Source: Kappaphycus alvarezii
Lineage: Eukaryota; Rhodophyta; Florideophyceae; Gigartinales; Solieriaceae
Assembly: GCA_002205965.3 (NCBI GenBank)
Contig: NADL03000590.1
Location: 377,001 to 441,000 of the forward strand
Length of the DNA: 64,000 bases
Direction: 5' to 3'
Under the pieces are notes generated by a model. That model searched no databases and was not told where the DNA came from. It was given only the letters and a program-made list of their open reading frames with translations. Below are positions 10,938 through 23,990 of the stretch, one piece after another. Each line of letters opens with the position of its first letter. Positions within the stretch are counted from its first letter, which is position 1. A program made the position numbers and the translations under genes.

Positions 10938-13900
10938 ATGACTACCTCGTTCGACAAAAGTTTGCCCTCGGTTGAGGAGCTTATTGAAAAATCTAAGAAG
11001 ATTGCAAAAGGGGAGTCCTTGGCCTATTCGGGGATCGATCCGGAGTGGTTGACGGCTTACGCTGAGATTACACGACGTTGTCGTGATGACCGCGAATTTG
11101 GGCTATCACGTTATCCTTATGAGCCCGGTCCCACGGTTTCAGCATTCAATAGTGGCTTCTTCGAGAATCACCAGTGGCCTATTCGCACTACGCTGGAAAA
11201 GCAATCCATTATGAAGCCGATCGCCATGCATGAGGCGAATTATGTCAATGCTACAGGATATTGGCTTTCCTTCCTCGAAGCTTCTATTCAATTGCCACAT
11301 GAGGCATTGGCAGAAAAGAACTTTGGGAAGGCTGAGAGATTTGATATCTGGGCGTGTCCCTCCGTCCGCTATGGACTTCGGGTACTCGGGTCAGAACTGA
11401 ATTCTATAAAATGGCGGCAGAAGATCCGGTAACGGCCAAAATGATAGTTCCAGGATTGGAACGTCAGATGGATATGCCTGCGGCGGATAATATGGACGAG
11501 CTGATGGAGAAGCTCGACTCACACATGATGACCCAGCTCATGAAGGCGGTAGCTACCTTGAAGACCAGCAACACGAAGAATAAGACTGGTGGAAATGAGG
11601 GAGGCTCCGCCGATGGGCACTGATCACATGGAACATGGGGCGTCCGCCTTGGCGTGGGACACAATCCCGCGTCGAGAGCTGGCGCCAATTCGGCTGCTCG
11701 GATTATCTATGCCGGGCTATCAAGTTCGGTATCTTCGTGCAGCCTGCGACCCGCTTTCGGCAAGGGGAAGGAGTGGTTTTGCCTCCAATACCGCATCCAG
11801 TGGAGGACTTGGCCTTCGCAAAGGGGGATCTGGAAGCTGGATGCAAGGAAGGCATATACCGCGAGATATCGTCTGCGCACGTCGAGCTGACGAAACGAAA
11901 TGGGGCCGTAATCTCTTCTTCTTTTACAGTTTGGCAAGAAGGACCAGAAAGAAAGAAGAGAAGGTTTATTGTCAACCTCAGCAGGCAATCCAAGCACGGG
12001 CGCAAAGGAGGTTTGCGTATGGAAAGCCTTTCCGAGTTCGCTACCTGCATTCATCAAGGAGACCATTTACGTTCTTTGGACATACACAAAGGTTATCGCC
12101 ATCTCCGCCTGGACTGGTTCATTTTCCACTACGCAGGGAGGTTTTATCAATGTGTTGCTCTGTTCTTTGGTTAGGGACGTTCACTGCTTTGGTTCACTCT
12201 ACTAATGGCGGTGTTTGTGCAGGAATTGCGAAGATTTAGGTACCGAGTCCTCGCGTACCTGGACGATTTCTTGATTGCCCCTTTATCGGCAGGAACAGTT
12301 GCGAGCAAAGCCCATTGCGAACGGGCACGGCCTGTCATCGAAAGGCTACTTCGCCGCTTAGGCCTGACTCGGAACCCGAAGAAAGGAGAATGGGAAGGAC
12401 GGCAAGTGCTCACTCATCTAGGTGTCGAAGAAGATACCAGGTGTATGCGATTAAAGGTTGCACCACACAAGATTGCCAAAGTCAAGAGTTTGGAGACAAA
12501 AATTCTGCGACAAGCCCGAATGGGGCGGCGCAGGGTCTGCGCTCGGTCTGTTACCCACTTTTGTGGGGTACGTGTGTCTTTGTCTTTGTCTTTGGCTTTA
12601 CCTTGGGCGCGGTTCTACACCCGTTGCCTTTACTGAGACGTAGGGCCAACACGTCAACGGGACAGCCGGACCAGGTGCAAGCTGAGTCGCCAAGGGATGC
12701 GGGATCTCGCCTGGTGGAAGCGGATAGCCGGAAAGGACCTCGACGGACGTGTAATACATCTCATGCCTGTTCAAGCGGCGATAAGTTTCGACGCAGACGA
12801 TGTGGGATATGGAGGCACCCTCAACCTGGAAAACGTGCACGCAGGCAAGGACGGCCAGTTCAAGGATCAAGGCATATGGAATTGGAGAGACCGTGCACGG
12901 TCGATCACCTTTCGCGAACTGAAAGCGATTCGAATGCTACTCATGAGTCGCCTTGGTCGAGAGGTCTTCAAACTGAACAAACGGGAACTTTTGCTTTATG
13001 TGGACAACCAGGCAGTGGTATTTATAACCAATGCTTTTGTTTCGTCCAGCCGCGTCATGATGACGGAATTGCGTCGACTCAAGCGCGTGCTAGATGCTCA
13101 AAATCTTCACATCCGCTCAGAATGGCTCCCCTCTGTGGCCAACAAGTTCTCCGATGCCTTATCGCGACGATTATCTCGCGGAGACCTCCAGATACGGCGG
13201 CAGCTGCAGCGTTCCGTCTCGGATGGTATGGAAGCTCCAGTGGACTCCTTTCCGTTCCGCCCTCTGGGCGAACACCCGGTATTCCTTCACCGACAGGCTT
13301 GGGCCGAGTTGGACGAGTTTGGAACAAGGACCAAGTTCAATTGCTATGCCCACCAGTGGACTTGATTACGCCGACGCTGATCAAACTCCCCCACTCCGGA
13401 TGCCCAGCGATTTTGCTGTTCCGAATTGGCCGCGGAAACCTTGGTATTGGACAGCGATCCGCATGGCGAACAAGGTGGATGAGTTGAATCATCTACCCCA
13501 AGAGATCTGGAGCGCGCAGCGAACTCTGAATCCCGACTGGCGTCTTCTGCTCCTCGAGATCAACATGTGAGCCTGGAAAAACTGGCCGGCGACAGGGTGG
13601 AAGGAAGGCGCCCTCAAGGTTCGGCAACGCGCCGATCAGTCCGTCTCCTTGGTGACTACGGGTGGAGTGCTCGTACAGGTCGCACAAGGGACTCCCAATG
13701 GCGAACATATTTAGAGTTCTACACAGCAGACAACAGAGATCCGCTTCCTGTTACGGAGGCACACTTCGTGGCCTTCATTGGCTGGCTCACCGAAGAGCGT
13801 GAGGCCCGTCGCCGGACTGTTGGACACTCTTTACTCCTCCAATATCTGTCCGCTGTTCGCCAAAGACAAATCTCCGTACTTGGAAAGGAGATTCCCAGTT

Positions 13901-14270
13901 TCCCCTTCCTGTCCCATCTGTTGCGCGCTTATCAACGGTAGGAGGAACAAGTCCACCCCCAACCTACGGTTCGATGCTGGTTAAGTGCCCAACATGTGAA
14001 GCAAATCTGGGATTATTGCATGCGCATCGATGACCATTTGGGGGTTCGTGACGCTGCCATGTATCTTTTTGCCTTTTGATTTAATGGGCTTCGAGAGAGC
14101 TCTGTTTGTTCCGTCCGCTCAGAGGATTGCGTTCTTGATTCACACGAGTTCACTTGTCGGCTTCACGTTGTGAAAGGCGGGACTGCGAGCCGTGTGCCGT
14201 TGGTGCACTTCACCTCCACCACCAAGCCCTCTCCTTTGCGACTCTGTACTTTCGGAGGTTTTCTAGAAAC
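10938..14270 (+). mobile_element. DIRS/Ngaro-type tyrosine-recombinase retroelement, fossil
   Basis: A broken plus-strand retroelement. Its parts in order are a gag-like region at about 10938-11620, a reverse transcriptase at about 11800-12640 with the YLDDFL box and palm motif LDIHKGYRHLRLD, an RNase H region at about 12697-13365 with SFDADDVGYGG and YVDNQAVVF, and a tyrosine-recombinase-like region at about 13567-14240. This order (RT, RNase H, tyrosine recombinase, with no aspartic protease or DDE integrase) is that of the DIRS superfamily. Split or inverted terminal repeats were not identified. It looks broken by around half a dozen changes and is of middle age, since the domains are still easy to read. 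The family assignment rests on domain order and the RT box. Confidence 0.75.
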
Positions 14271-14441
14271 ATCCATTTGTGCAAATTTGAACCGAATAGA
14301 ATTCGTTGGGCTACAATAAATGAACGTTTTGATCAATATACTGATCATTACTTACATAATTAAAGTGCTCGCAGCATTGCTCATGAAATGCTTTGCCACT
14401 TACAATACCTATCGGAGCTAGTGTCGATTCGACCATGAAAT

Positions 14442-14457
14442 GTACTCAATTGAGTAC
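14442..14457. repeat. Palindrome GTACTCAATTGAGTAC, copy 1
   Basis: Perfect 16-bp palindrome followed by AAATATTTG. A second copy lies about 180 bases to the right with similar A/T-rich flanks. Confidence 0.8.
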
Positions 14458-14620
14458 AAATATTTGCAAAAACGGAAAAGCGAAAAATTTCAGTAAATAA
14501 CGTTTTGAAATCATGAAAGATGAATACATTTTAACAATTGTATCAGGCCAGCGTACAATCGCAGAAATTGTTTGCTCTGTACAAGGTCAATAAAGTGTAT
14601 CAATGTGTTTTGAAAAAATA

Positions 14621-14634
14621 TACTCAATTGAGTA
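14621..14634. repeat. Palindrome TACTCAATTGAGTA, copy 2
   Basis: Perfect 14-bp palindrome followed by CATTTGTCAAATAT. It is the same core as at 14442. Confidence 0.8.
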
Positions 14635-15039
14635 CATTTGTCAAATATAAAATATTTGTAAGTTCTTTACTATTATCGCTTTATTCGCGTAGGCCTCACA
14701 TGAGCTACCGTGGTAGGGTTTGAACCGTCGTGAGATAAGTTTTAACCGGATTTATTTTCTTACAATCGTTTCGAGGGGCGCCATTGAAACATGGACTCTG
14801 CTATGGCTTAGACTGTGATTTGGATAACGTAATTCCCTCCAAAGTATTTTTCTCTGCTTCTTTGTCTTAACGACACTTAATTTTTCGAGAGAGGAGCTGC
14901 TAACAAGTCTCGGCGTTTTCCTTAGCTTCACGACCTTACAAGAATATCATAAACTCCAACAGCTATTCTTGAGTCTCGAATACGTCCTTACGCACAACTG
15001 AAAATTTCAAATGGAACAGGAATGCGAGGGGCGATGGCA

Positions 15040-17540
15040 TCGCTATTCACCCCTGTTCTGTCCACAAATGGCGCAATACAGTATTCTACTTTGTTTTGGA
15101 ACATGAACTGGGGTGCTCAAATGAACCTTGACTCCAACAAAAATATTAAAGAACAGTATCCTTTTCCTTTTCCGCGCCTTCGCAATGGCTAAGAGTCTTA
15201 CAGCTTCCATTTGGGAGTGATTTGTTGTCCTTCGACTTCTTCTGTACTTCATTAACCGTTAATGTCTCTGAATAGCTTAGCATCTCTTTTGAAAGGTCGT
15301 ACGTAAAGTCCGAGGTTGCTTGAAACTTTTTCAAAATATTTCTGAATTTTTCAATACTCTTAAATCTTTGGATTCCAACAGATCTTGCTTGTTAAAACAT
15401 GCGCCAGGCAAAAAACCGTTGGTCGCAATTGTATTCAGAGCCTGTAATACTATCTTATGTTCCCACTTGAAATGTGAAGTAGAGCTGCTCAACATTGCCC
15501 TTTGCTGTGTTGCTCCATTTTTGTCGGCCTTCTGCTTGGAATAGAAATACTTTGCAGCTTTTTAAAACAGTTTGAGGGGCAGAAATGATTCGCTCGCCTT
15601 CAAATGACCGTCAACCATGCGCCAAAAGTATAGCCGCGTTCTAATGGTAGAGTGCAGTGCTGCCGTAACAAAGCCCGGAATATACGCTCCTTCTTCGTGT
15701 TACTAGGGAACGAAGGGTGCAGCGAGAGACCTAATCGTCCCATAGCAGTTCAGTCGAACTGCAGTAGGACACTTAATTATAACGATGTAGAGAATGAGGG
15801 TCTCAGCGGCGGCGACGTAGATTGCGCAGGTGGAGGTCAGCACCAAGAACTGGTGCTAAATCTGAACCATGTGCTCTTTTCGTGTCCAACTGAGCATCTT
15901 AAAGTTCGCACTGTACTGGTTCCGCTGTAGATAAAGGAACTTTCTGACAGAGCGAGGATGTAGCCACACTCGTCTTGATTTGGCCTGCAGCAAGTAATAG
16001 AGTATTGTCTGAACGATTGAGGGTACCTGCGTCAAAATCAGCATCGGAACTAAATGGTGGCAAAGTGGTTTTCTTAAGAAGATCTTTGTCGTTCGGAGAG
16101 CAGGAGAGGTACTATGCTTCTCTACAGGACAGGAATCCAGCCTCCAAAACATTCTACGAATGAAAGTTCTCGCAATGCCGCCAGCGCAGCTTCCTCGTTC
16201 GCTGTTTCTCTCATCATAGCCTCTTTAGACCTCTTCGATGAAACAATACGTCGTAAAAACCTTGAGCCACTACTCTGAAGTCTTCTTCTGAGGAGAATCA
16301 ACACTCCACACCGCAGACTGGGCCGTCTCGCTGCTAAGCAGAGTCAAGCCTGCGTTAGTGCCTGTTAATCTATATGGACGAAGCAGAAATCAATATGCGC
16401 ATCGCTGTCCGACGGTTAGCCGCACGCAGTTGTTTCGAATGACGTCTTTCAAATTCTTCTTCAGGTCTGCTACGTGCTCTCCCTCAATCTTTCGCCTAGT
16501 ATAGAGAACTTTGTTAAGCGAATGGCTTGGCATATGAACAGCTGTCAAAGTTCAGACTTTCTTGTACAGATATTGGAACAGTGTATATAAAACTTAGAAC
16601 CTTCGCAAACTTCTCCGTTCCCTGTTCGCGCACAGACCCACTATCGTAACTATCTTTTCCCCAAAAACAGACGAAGTTGTGGCTCCGATATTCTCTGTAG
16701 CGAAAAAGGCCTCCTTTCAAAGCTGCGGGTTATCGTCGACAACATACCCTTACCTTCTGTCCAATTGAGCGTTGGAAGAAATTCCCGCATTCCCGTCTTC
16801 ACTGCTACCCACAGCCAAGACATCGACATTCGTGTCCTTCATGTTCTGCCCTTCCTCTACACTCCTCTGCTCGGGTTGAGGTACGAGGAGGCAAAAAATG
16901 GATGAACGCGGAGTAGATGGTCGGGAATGACAAATACTGAGCTGTACACGAACTCATTCAACAGCTTCGTAAAAGTCCCCTTTCCGTAGCCCCGTTCCGT
17001 GGTGACTATGCAAGAACTGGTAGCCCCCTTCCCGCGACTCTCTGTTAGCTCCTTAAACAAGCACCGAACCTAGTCAAGTTGAGAATCTCCTCGACGTCGG
17101 AATCGCAAGTTGAGAACAATCCTGAACAGTGGATCTGACACTGCATCCACAAATTGCCCCTCCTTGTCGGCCTTTCTTGCGCTCAGCATTTTCACTCGAT
17201 TTTCGTTTGCGCGGATACCTTATAGATTGTCGTCCAAAGTAGCAGGAAGATAAATCGGAACGTAAAACAATTTCTTTGTGTCCCGAAAAAATACATGCTC
17301 AAATTACCCTAGCTGTTGGGTCTGGTCTCGCTGCAAGTTCCATTCTATTAATCCATCTCAACCGCGGCCCGTACCGAAAAACTCCAGGAACTATCATACT
17401 GACAGAGTGCATCAATTGTCTCGCCAAAGCGGAACCCAGTTCTCTGAGGCAACAGCAGTACCGCGACGGAGCGGTACATTTCAGACAACTTAATAGCATA
17501 CATGCCGAGCTTGGGTACCCTGGTGAGCTCATCCACCCAC
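15040..17540 (-). pseudogene. Transposase-like gene relic (PiggyBac/IS4-like DDE plus possible YqaJ-like exonuclease)
   Basis: Read on the minus strand, scattered frames retain recognisable phrases. At about 17050-16900 there is TERGYGKGTFTKLLNEF followed by SVFVIPDHLLRVHPF. At about 16620-16540 there is REQGTEKFAKVLSFIYTVP, and at about 16250-16150 SKEAMMRETANEEAALAAL. From memory these resemble a transposase-derived protein family of oomycetes and algae, with a DDE-like first half (the D-R-G-Y position) and a YqaJ-like exonuclease second half (the A-N-E-E position). The identification rests on motif memory alone. The gene is heavily decayed, with many stops and frame changes, and no terminal repeats were found. 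It may be something else. Confidence 0.4.
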
Positions 17541-19260
17541 TCTCTGAGCTACAAAAGAACGCGATTCATGAAAAAGAAAAAAACCCAACCCACTTTGGCG
17601 CCATGTCTCGGAGGACGAACTCGAGCTTTCTCTTGCCAACTGCAGTTTTACACAGAACGCACGCTCATGTAGGACTTTTTCAGCAAATAAAAGTTTCAGC
17701 TTTAAAGATAAAAATTGAGAAGAACTGAGATTACATCCATTACTGGCGTCGGCCGTAACTGCACGAGCCAGACACCCTGAATATGTGCTTGGAACTTGTC
17801 CACATTCTATGCCCCGGCCTGCCGCCTCGAAGTACTTCTTACCCTTCCTCTTCTGCCTGTTACAGAATGAGATAATGGAAGTTAAGCAGCCGGAGGCAAA
17901 CCGCTTGCGTCGGCGACCACGGAATCGGGCGTGGTTGTTCTTGTAATCAGGATGAGGGTATCATTATTTTCATTGATATGCATTTCACCATTGCGACATT
18001 GTCTTCTTGAGACTGCGTGAGTAGCTGTGGGTTGAAGTGAAGCAGACATGTGGGTGATAAGTTGATACGTCAAAGTTAGGAGTCGCAGCGGAGGATTCTT
18101 CTTCATGCTACTGTGTTCTCACGCCACAAGTGCTACATGGTCATGAGGACCTTTAAAGGTCTTTGAGGCCGCGCAAAAGTTTGCAAACGATGGAAGGGAT
18201 GTACTAAATGGAGGAGAGGGTCGGAAGCAGGTTGTGCGGAAAGTATGCAGCAGCTTCGCATGAAGTTGACGAATTTTGGATGTAGAAGTGGCGACCGCCT
18301 CGATTCAGGGAGAAGATTCTTTTCTAGATACAACCGATGAGATTGAAAGAATTTTGGAAGCCAAGAGATGCTCCCAAAGTACCCTACTTTGCACCTCTTA
18401 TGATGACTACACTGATTTTAATGTCCCTACCCTTCTAAAATACAGAATAGTTTAGGATCACTGTACTGATATGTAAAAGAATGAGGTAAATAGGCAAACA
18501 GTGGCGGTTATGTAGGTGATTGATTGCGAATTGGTCTCGTTTTCTAACACACCATGCTCCCCCAACGTTTTAACGTCAGCAAAGTTCGAGTATAAAATGC
18601 GAGATCGTATTTCAAAGGATTCATCGAGAAATCGAAGACAACTCCCAGCTCTTCAGTCTACCCTTCCCGCTTGGTGTATCGAGAATCAAAATAAGTTCAA
18701 CGATCTACTCTATATAATGCCTCTCCTTCAAGCTCAGCACACACAGCCTCTCACAAAAACTAATCCCTAGTAACAGCTACCAACTACAAATCAAGGGGAC
18801 CTGGAGAACACACAGTACTTTTCATCCATATATGCTTCCTGTAAACCCAACAGCGCCACATAGAGAACGTCCAACTCGAAATTATTCCAGCTAACAACAA
18901 CACACGCCATGAAAAAAACCTACCATGAAGAAACCTACAATGGCCAACGCAACGCAAAAAAGAGCCCAAAAAGTGACACGTAACCTGAGAAACCGCAAGC
19001 GATCTGCTAGCTCACTATCCAGCTAAGACAAAAACTCAATTCATCGCTAATGCCTTCGATATACACAGTGCAGTGTGTGCAAACGCCCGAAATGACCTTA
19101 CCGAAATCTCTCCTCCGCAGAATACCGCAACCCCCATCCTTCTGACCCATTCTACCGGTTAATCACCAATCTCACTGCCTTTAAACTAAAACTCGCAGTT
19201 ATTTCGTTCTCGCTCCATATCCTCACTAACATCACCTGATGCTGGAGAGACTAAGAGGGG
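17541..19260. other. No supported gene
   Basis: Only short frames. From about 18780 the plus strand becomes A/C-rich and G-poor, the same composition as the copia fossil that follows. I see no RNA gene. Confidence 0.4.
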
Positions 19261-19409
19261 CTCAGTGTCTTAAAATCTGAGAGAAATATTCCAATTTTCC
19301 AACTCGTTCAAGTGTCCTCTGAAGACCGAAGTATTGATCCGATTTGCAAGATCAAAATTGTGATGCCCATAGATTTTAGATGGGATCACAATACACGAGG
19401 AAAACTTGA

Positions 19410-19512
19410 AAAGGCAACCAACGCAGCCTTTCCCGAGCACAAAACAGTATAAAAAGAAGAAGCGAAGCAAAAGACCAGGAATAAAAAGAGTTAACGGCAT
19501 ACGCTACGTCAG
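19410..19512 (+). repeat. 5' LTR remnant (3' part) of the 19-24 kb copia fossil
   Basis: Shares with 23889-23987 a block containing GCAACCAA, GAGCACAAAA or AAGCACAAAA, TATAAAAAGAAGAAGCGAAG, GAGTTAA and TACGTCA. The TATA-like core may be the old promoter. The outer boundary of the LTR is not clear. Confidence 0.55.
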
Positions 19513-22500
19513 GTTATTGGCATACTAGACTAACCGCCAGCGCCATCTAGTGTCCCGACTTTTTAGGCGATTTAGCTCTCCGCGCAGCCTCCGCACCGTT
19601 CGCCTCTCTTACAAAAGAGCTCCTCCGACTCTCCAAGATCGCAGCACAAGAAACCTCCCCACTTTATCATACCAACCGCACAACCCGCTAGCAACTATGG
19701 ATATTATTCACATTCCACAAATCGCAAGACTAAACCGCTCCAACTATGCACCTTGGCTCCTCTCTGTTCGCGGAACAGCAGCCTCTGTCCAAGCACGGAG
19801 CACGTCATGGGTGACCTAACATCCGACCGATACTGCCGTACAGGAAGCATCCACCATAAAGCCCGACGTGATGCTCAGTGCATTGATTGCATCATTACCC
19901 GTTGAAATTGCAGTTTTGGTCATCCAGACCGACGCTGTGATCACATATCACCGACTAAAAATTGCTGCCATCACCCACTTCGACATCATTAAAACAAAAG
20001 ACCACAAGTATCCCATATACTTTGCAGAGAACATAATTCTTACAGAAGACATAGACATCAATGCCCACGCTGCCAAACATGAAAAAGTAATTTCCAAAAT
20101 GATCGCAGCAAAATATCCAGACATACGAAAAACATGCACCACGGTCGACTTCATGATAGCAGAACTGCTCTACAACCCCGTCACTGCACCGATTGGTATG
20201 AACATGGGCGCCAGCAAGCCGGCAAACAGAAAGCGGTTTTTCAACAAGAACAAAAAGCTTCAGGCCTTCACAAAACACAGCGCAGCCGGCATCTGCCCCA
20301 CACAAATTTCCGGACACCTACCCCTAACCAACACCACACTCACAGATCCTATCAAGCAGGTGCGAGCCCTTCGCCAAGACAACATACTTCCCCGTCGTAG
20401 CTCCACGCAGTGCCAAAAACATTCGACCATGGGGCTCTCCAACCCGCGCCATACCGATTAGCAGTGCCGAGATCCCAGTCATTCTCGACATCGCAAAAAC
20501 AAATCCGTCTCCAAGAAGTCAACATCAACTGTGCCGACCTAGCGCAAGAACTGCACGTGCTCGTGCAACATTGAAAAAATGATCAAGAAAACCTAACTTA
20601 GTCATCGTAAAGTGCGTTCATACTAGATTAAGCTGCACAAACCACCCTCACCTATTCCCCCTCCACCCATATAACCCCCCTCTCCATCCCATCCCCACCG
20701 CCACAGCCACTAATGACCGAACTGTTTGCACGCAATATGTAAACCTCACTCTTAAGACCCCCGACGAATAAGAGAATGCGACTTAACACCTCGGCCAACC
20801 CAAAACTGACGCACAAACTGTTTTCCTTCAGAGCTCCAGCACAACTCTATGGAACAGCACTGTTCACCGACATTGCAGCGATTTTCCTTAACACGATGCC
20901 ATACGACGTGCGGAACTTAAAGCCAAGGCTACATGAAACCACAGCCTCAAGTAATACTTGCTACAGATTAAACAACGCAAAGCACACTCGTCAGCACTTA
21001 TAGAGAATACAACGCGCACTGCACAGCGTGAAACAAAACTAAAAACCAGTTTGTATATCCCAAAGCCACCAACCTTTCTCACCTCCAAATACGCCTTGCA
21101 GCCACCCAAGCCAACCCAGTAACCTCGACCCAACCCCCAACCCCCCTACCGTCATAACCTCACTTAAAAATCCTCTCAACCATGCACTATAATAAACCAC
21201 AAATATACCCCAAGCCCACATAAGCCTCACAGAAATCTACCACAAATGGGATCTTATACTAAATCAAGCACCACCACGTACCATACAAACCATGGCCAAA
21301 CATAACAACCTCCCGCTGCTGCCTGAATCACTGAAATAACTACCACCACCGATCACATGTAACCCGTGTCGCAAGGCCAAAATAACTCCAACCCTGCACG
21401 CTCTTAACCGCAAAAACTACACTGAGGGCAGATACACAAGTCCAGACGCGTGCGGCCTGGTAACGACCGAATCAAAACACGGAAACAAACAATTTCTTAA
21501 ATTTCAATGATGCAGAAAGCCGAATCTTCACAGTCTACTTCCTGCGAACAAGAGACTAAGTGTCCTCTTTCACCTACATACATATGACAGTCATTCGGAC
21601 AAAACACGGTGTACCCCCACAAACGGTGAGTGCAGAAAATGCCGAAGAGTTCATCTCCAACGAACTACTCAACCTCTACTACCACCAAGGCACAAACCAC
21701 GCACCCCTTACTAACCGCAAGAAAACAGCGGCTTTGAGCGCATAAACCTTACAATACTCAAGTAAAAACGCACAGCCCTAGAAAGAGCGAACCTCCTACC
21801 CGAATTCTGGGAAGGGACAGTCAAAAATGCCGCGTACAAATACAACCTTCTCCGTCATTCCACCATAGGCCACGCCCCGGACACAGTGTGGTACCACACC
21901 ACAAAATATCCACCATGACTTTTCACATTCAGTGAATGGGGCCACATCCCCATCCAAAACCCAGACAAAAACGGGACCACTAAGCGAAGCTTGTCAGATA
22001 CATGCGCCCAATAGACGGCAAAACTATCCGAGTATGGCACCATGACAGGAACATATACATCACTGCACGCGCCTGCGACTTCCAACCATACAACACTGCC
22101 ACCGACTTGTTTTGAACGACGACTACAGCAATTCGAACTATACCCACACGACTACTAGAAGCTCTCTAAACCACAGCCCCAGCCCTTCTCTACGACGACG
22201 CAGCACAATGGGCAGACGCACAAAGAACCGGACACACCCGAAAAACATAACAACTTCCGCTGGATCCACAACAATCACGTCTCCCGCTGCGCAAAACTTA
22301 TCCCGCTCAGAATGCATTACAGTACAAATATGGACCATCCTCCGACGTCGAACGAAAAGCCCTCTGCTCTGTGAGGGGCGAAAAATCGAAACCACATTTA
22401 CACTACGACCCGTCCAAACTTCCTCATCTATGGCCTATAAAACTACTATACGATTCATACTAGCCCTTGAACCACACAATCAGTGGCGTTTTGGCCACTT

Positions 22501-23888
22501 ATACACCTCAACGGCATATCCGCACGATCGTACCACCACGACCAGCCCTTCTGCATCAGCGAACAGCCCAGACTTAAAAGTACTTTGCGACACCCGCGAT
22601 AAACAGGAATTATCTTCCAAAACTTCTACGGAACGCTTCCAGCTGCGCAATCTACTACAAAGTACTGGTTAAGTATCTCACAAATTACGGATTCCAGCTA
22701 AGCCAGGCTGACCCTTGTCTGTTCCACAAATAAGATAATGACAGCCCCAGACCTAAAGCAGTCAGTATAGACGACTTCTTACCGACTTCTCCCTCTGAAA
22801 AAGCCATAACCCCGTTCATCAATTTGCTAAACCCAAATAAATCATAAGCAGCCTAGAAACACCAAAAAAGTACCTAAAAAGGCGCGCCAACACCGCCGAA
22901 AATGTTGAAATACACATACGACAGCCCCAAATCGTTAAAAGTATCCTGCAAAAACCCGGTATGACGCAATGCAACCCGCGTACAACATCAGTTCCAGAAC
23001 ACGCCAACTGGAAGGACGCGCTCAATGGATCCCTGCTCCCATCCAGCCATATGACTGAATACCAAAGTACCCACGCCTACCTACGCTACTTCACAGAAAT
23101 TGCAAGGACCGATATCAATTTTACGGCAACAACATGGCCGAAGTCATACATTACCCTACCAAGCACCACCAAAACATACTCAAATGGCTAATCTAATATC
23201 TCAAAGCAACACCCAGCCACGGCGTCACCTATCGAAACGGCCAAAACCAAAACCTTAAAGGCCAGCAAATCACTATGTTCAGGGATATCGACTACGCCAA
23301 CGCATCCAACAAGAAGTCGCGGTCAGGTATCCTAGACACGGTGTGGGGCTCCCAAATCGTATGGTCGTGCTCTTAACAGTCAATCTTGTCCAAATCTGCG
23401 TGTGAAGCCGAATAAGTCGCCGGCCCCGACGCCATCCAGCAAATGATCTGGCTTCGCCGTCTCATCGCCGACTGTGGAATCATTGACCCCCAACCATCTA
23501 AGCTCCTTATCTAAAATAAGTCGGCCATAAATTTCGCAAATAGCACATTTCCCCCCAAAGGCGAAAGCTAATAGACATCGCTGTGCACCACATTTTCCAC
23601 AACGTGAATAAGGGCAGAATCATAGTCACAAACATCCCATCCCAACATAACATCGCTAGCGCCTTCATTAAGGCCCTTGAATGTCTCAAATTTTGGCAAA
23701 ATTGCACTTAGAAGCAGGTGAACACCATCCCCGAACTAAAAATCACCCCTCTAAGCAGCCACAACATCAGAAACCTGCCTATCAGCTCCTTTTTACTACA
23801 ATAAAAATGCTGATTTCCCTTTTGCACCCAGGACTGACGAATCAACCAAGAAATAACACAGAAAACGGAAATCAATGTTCCAATCAAC

Positions 23889-23987
23889 GAAGCAACCAAG
23901 TCAGCCTACCCCAAGCACAAAATATTATAAAAAGAAGAAGCGAAGCCAAGTAAAAAGAATGAACAGAGTTAATGCTCTACATTACGT
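23889..23987 (+). repeat. 3' LTR remnant of the 19-24 kb copia fossil
   Basis: Direct repeat of 19410-19512. Both end in TACGTCA, which suggests the old LTR edge lies there. Confidence 0.55.
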
Positions 23988-23990
23988 CAA

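Larger units (their letters stand above)
14271..15030. other. AT-rich stretch with a repeated palindrome
   Basis: Non-coding, AT-rich. It contains two near-identical perfect palindromes (see 14442 and 14621) in A/T-rich surroundings. These may be ends of a small element or the remains of the retroelement's terminal repeats. Confidence 0.4.
19270..23990 (+). mobile_element. Old Ty1/copia-like LTR retrotransposon fossil on a G-poor strand
   Basis: A degraded plus-strand element. A gag-like beginning lies at about 19700-20240, with LNRSNYAPWLLSVRGTA and MLSALIASLPVEIAVL, as in the gag region of Ty1/copia elements. The rest of the body is too decayed to give clean domains. Similar sequences near both ends (19410-19512 and 23889-23987) appear to be what is left of the LTRs and share a TATAAAAAGAAGAAGCGAAG core. 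The repeats differ at many positions, so the insertion is old. It carries very many breaks. Confidence 0.6.

Noticed and set aside
15636-15700. tRNA A-box-like stretch TAATGGTAGAGTGCAG
   Set aside because: No matching B box or acceptor stem at the right distance.
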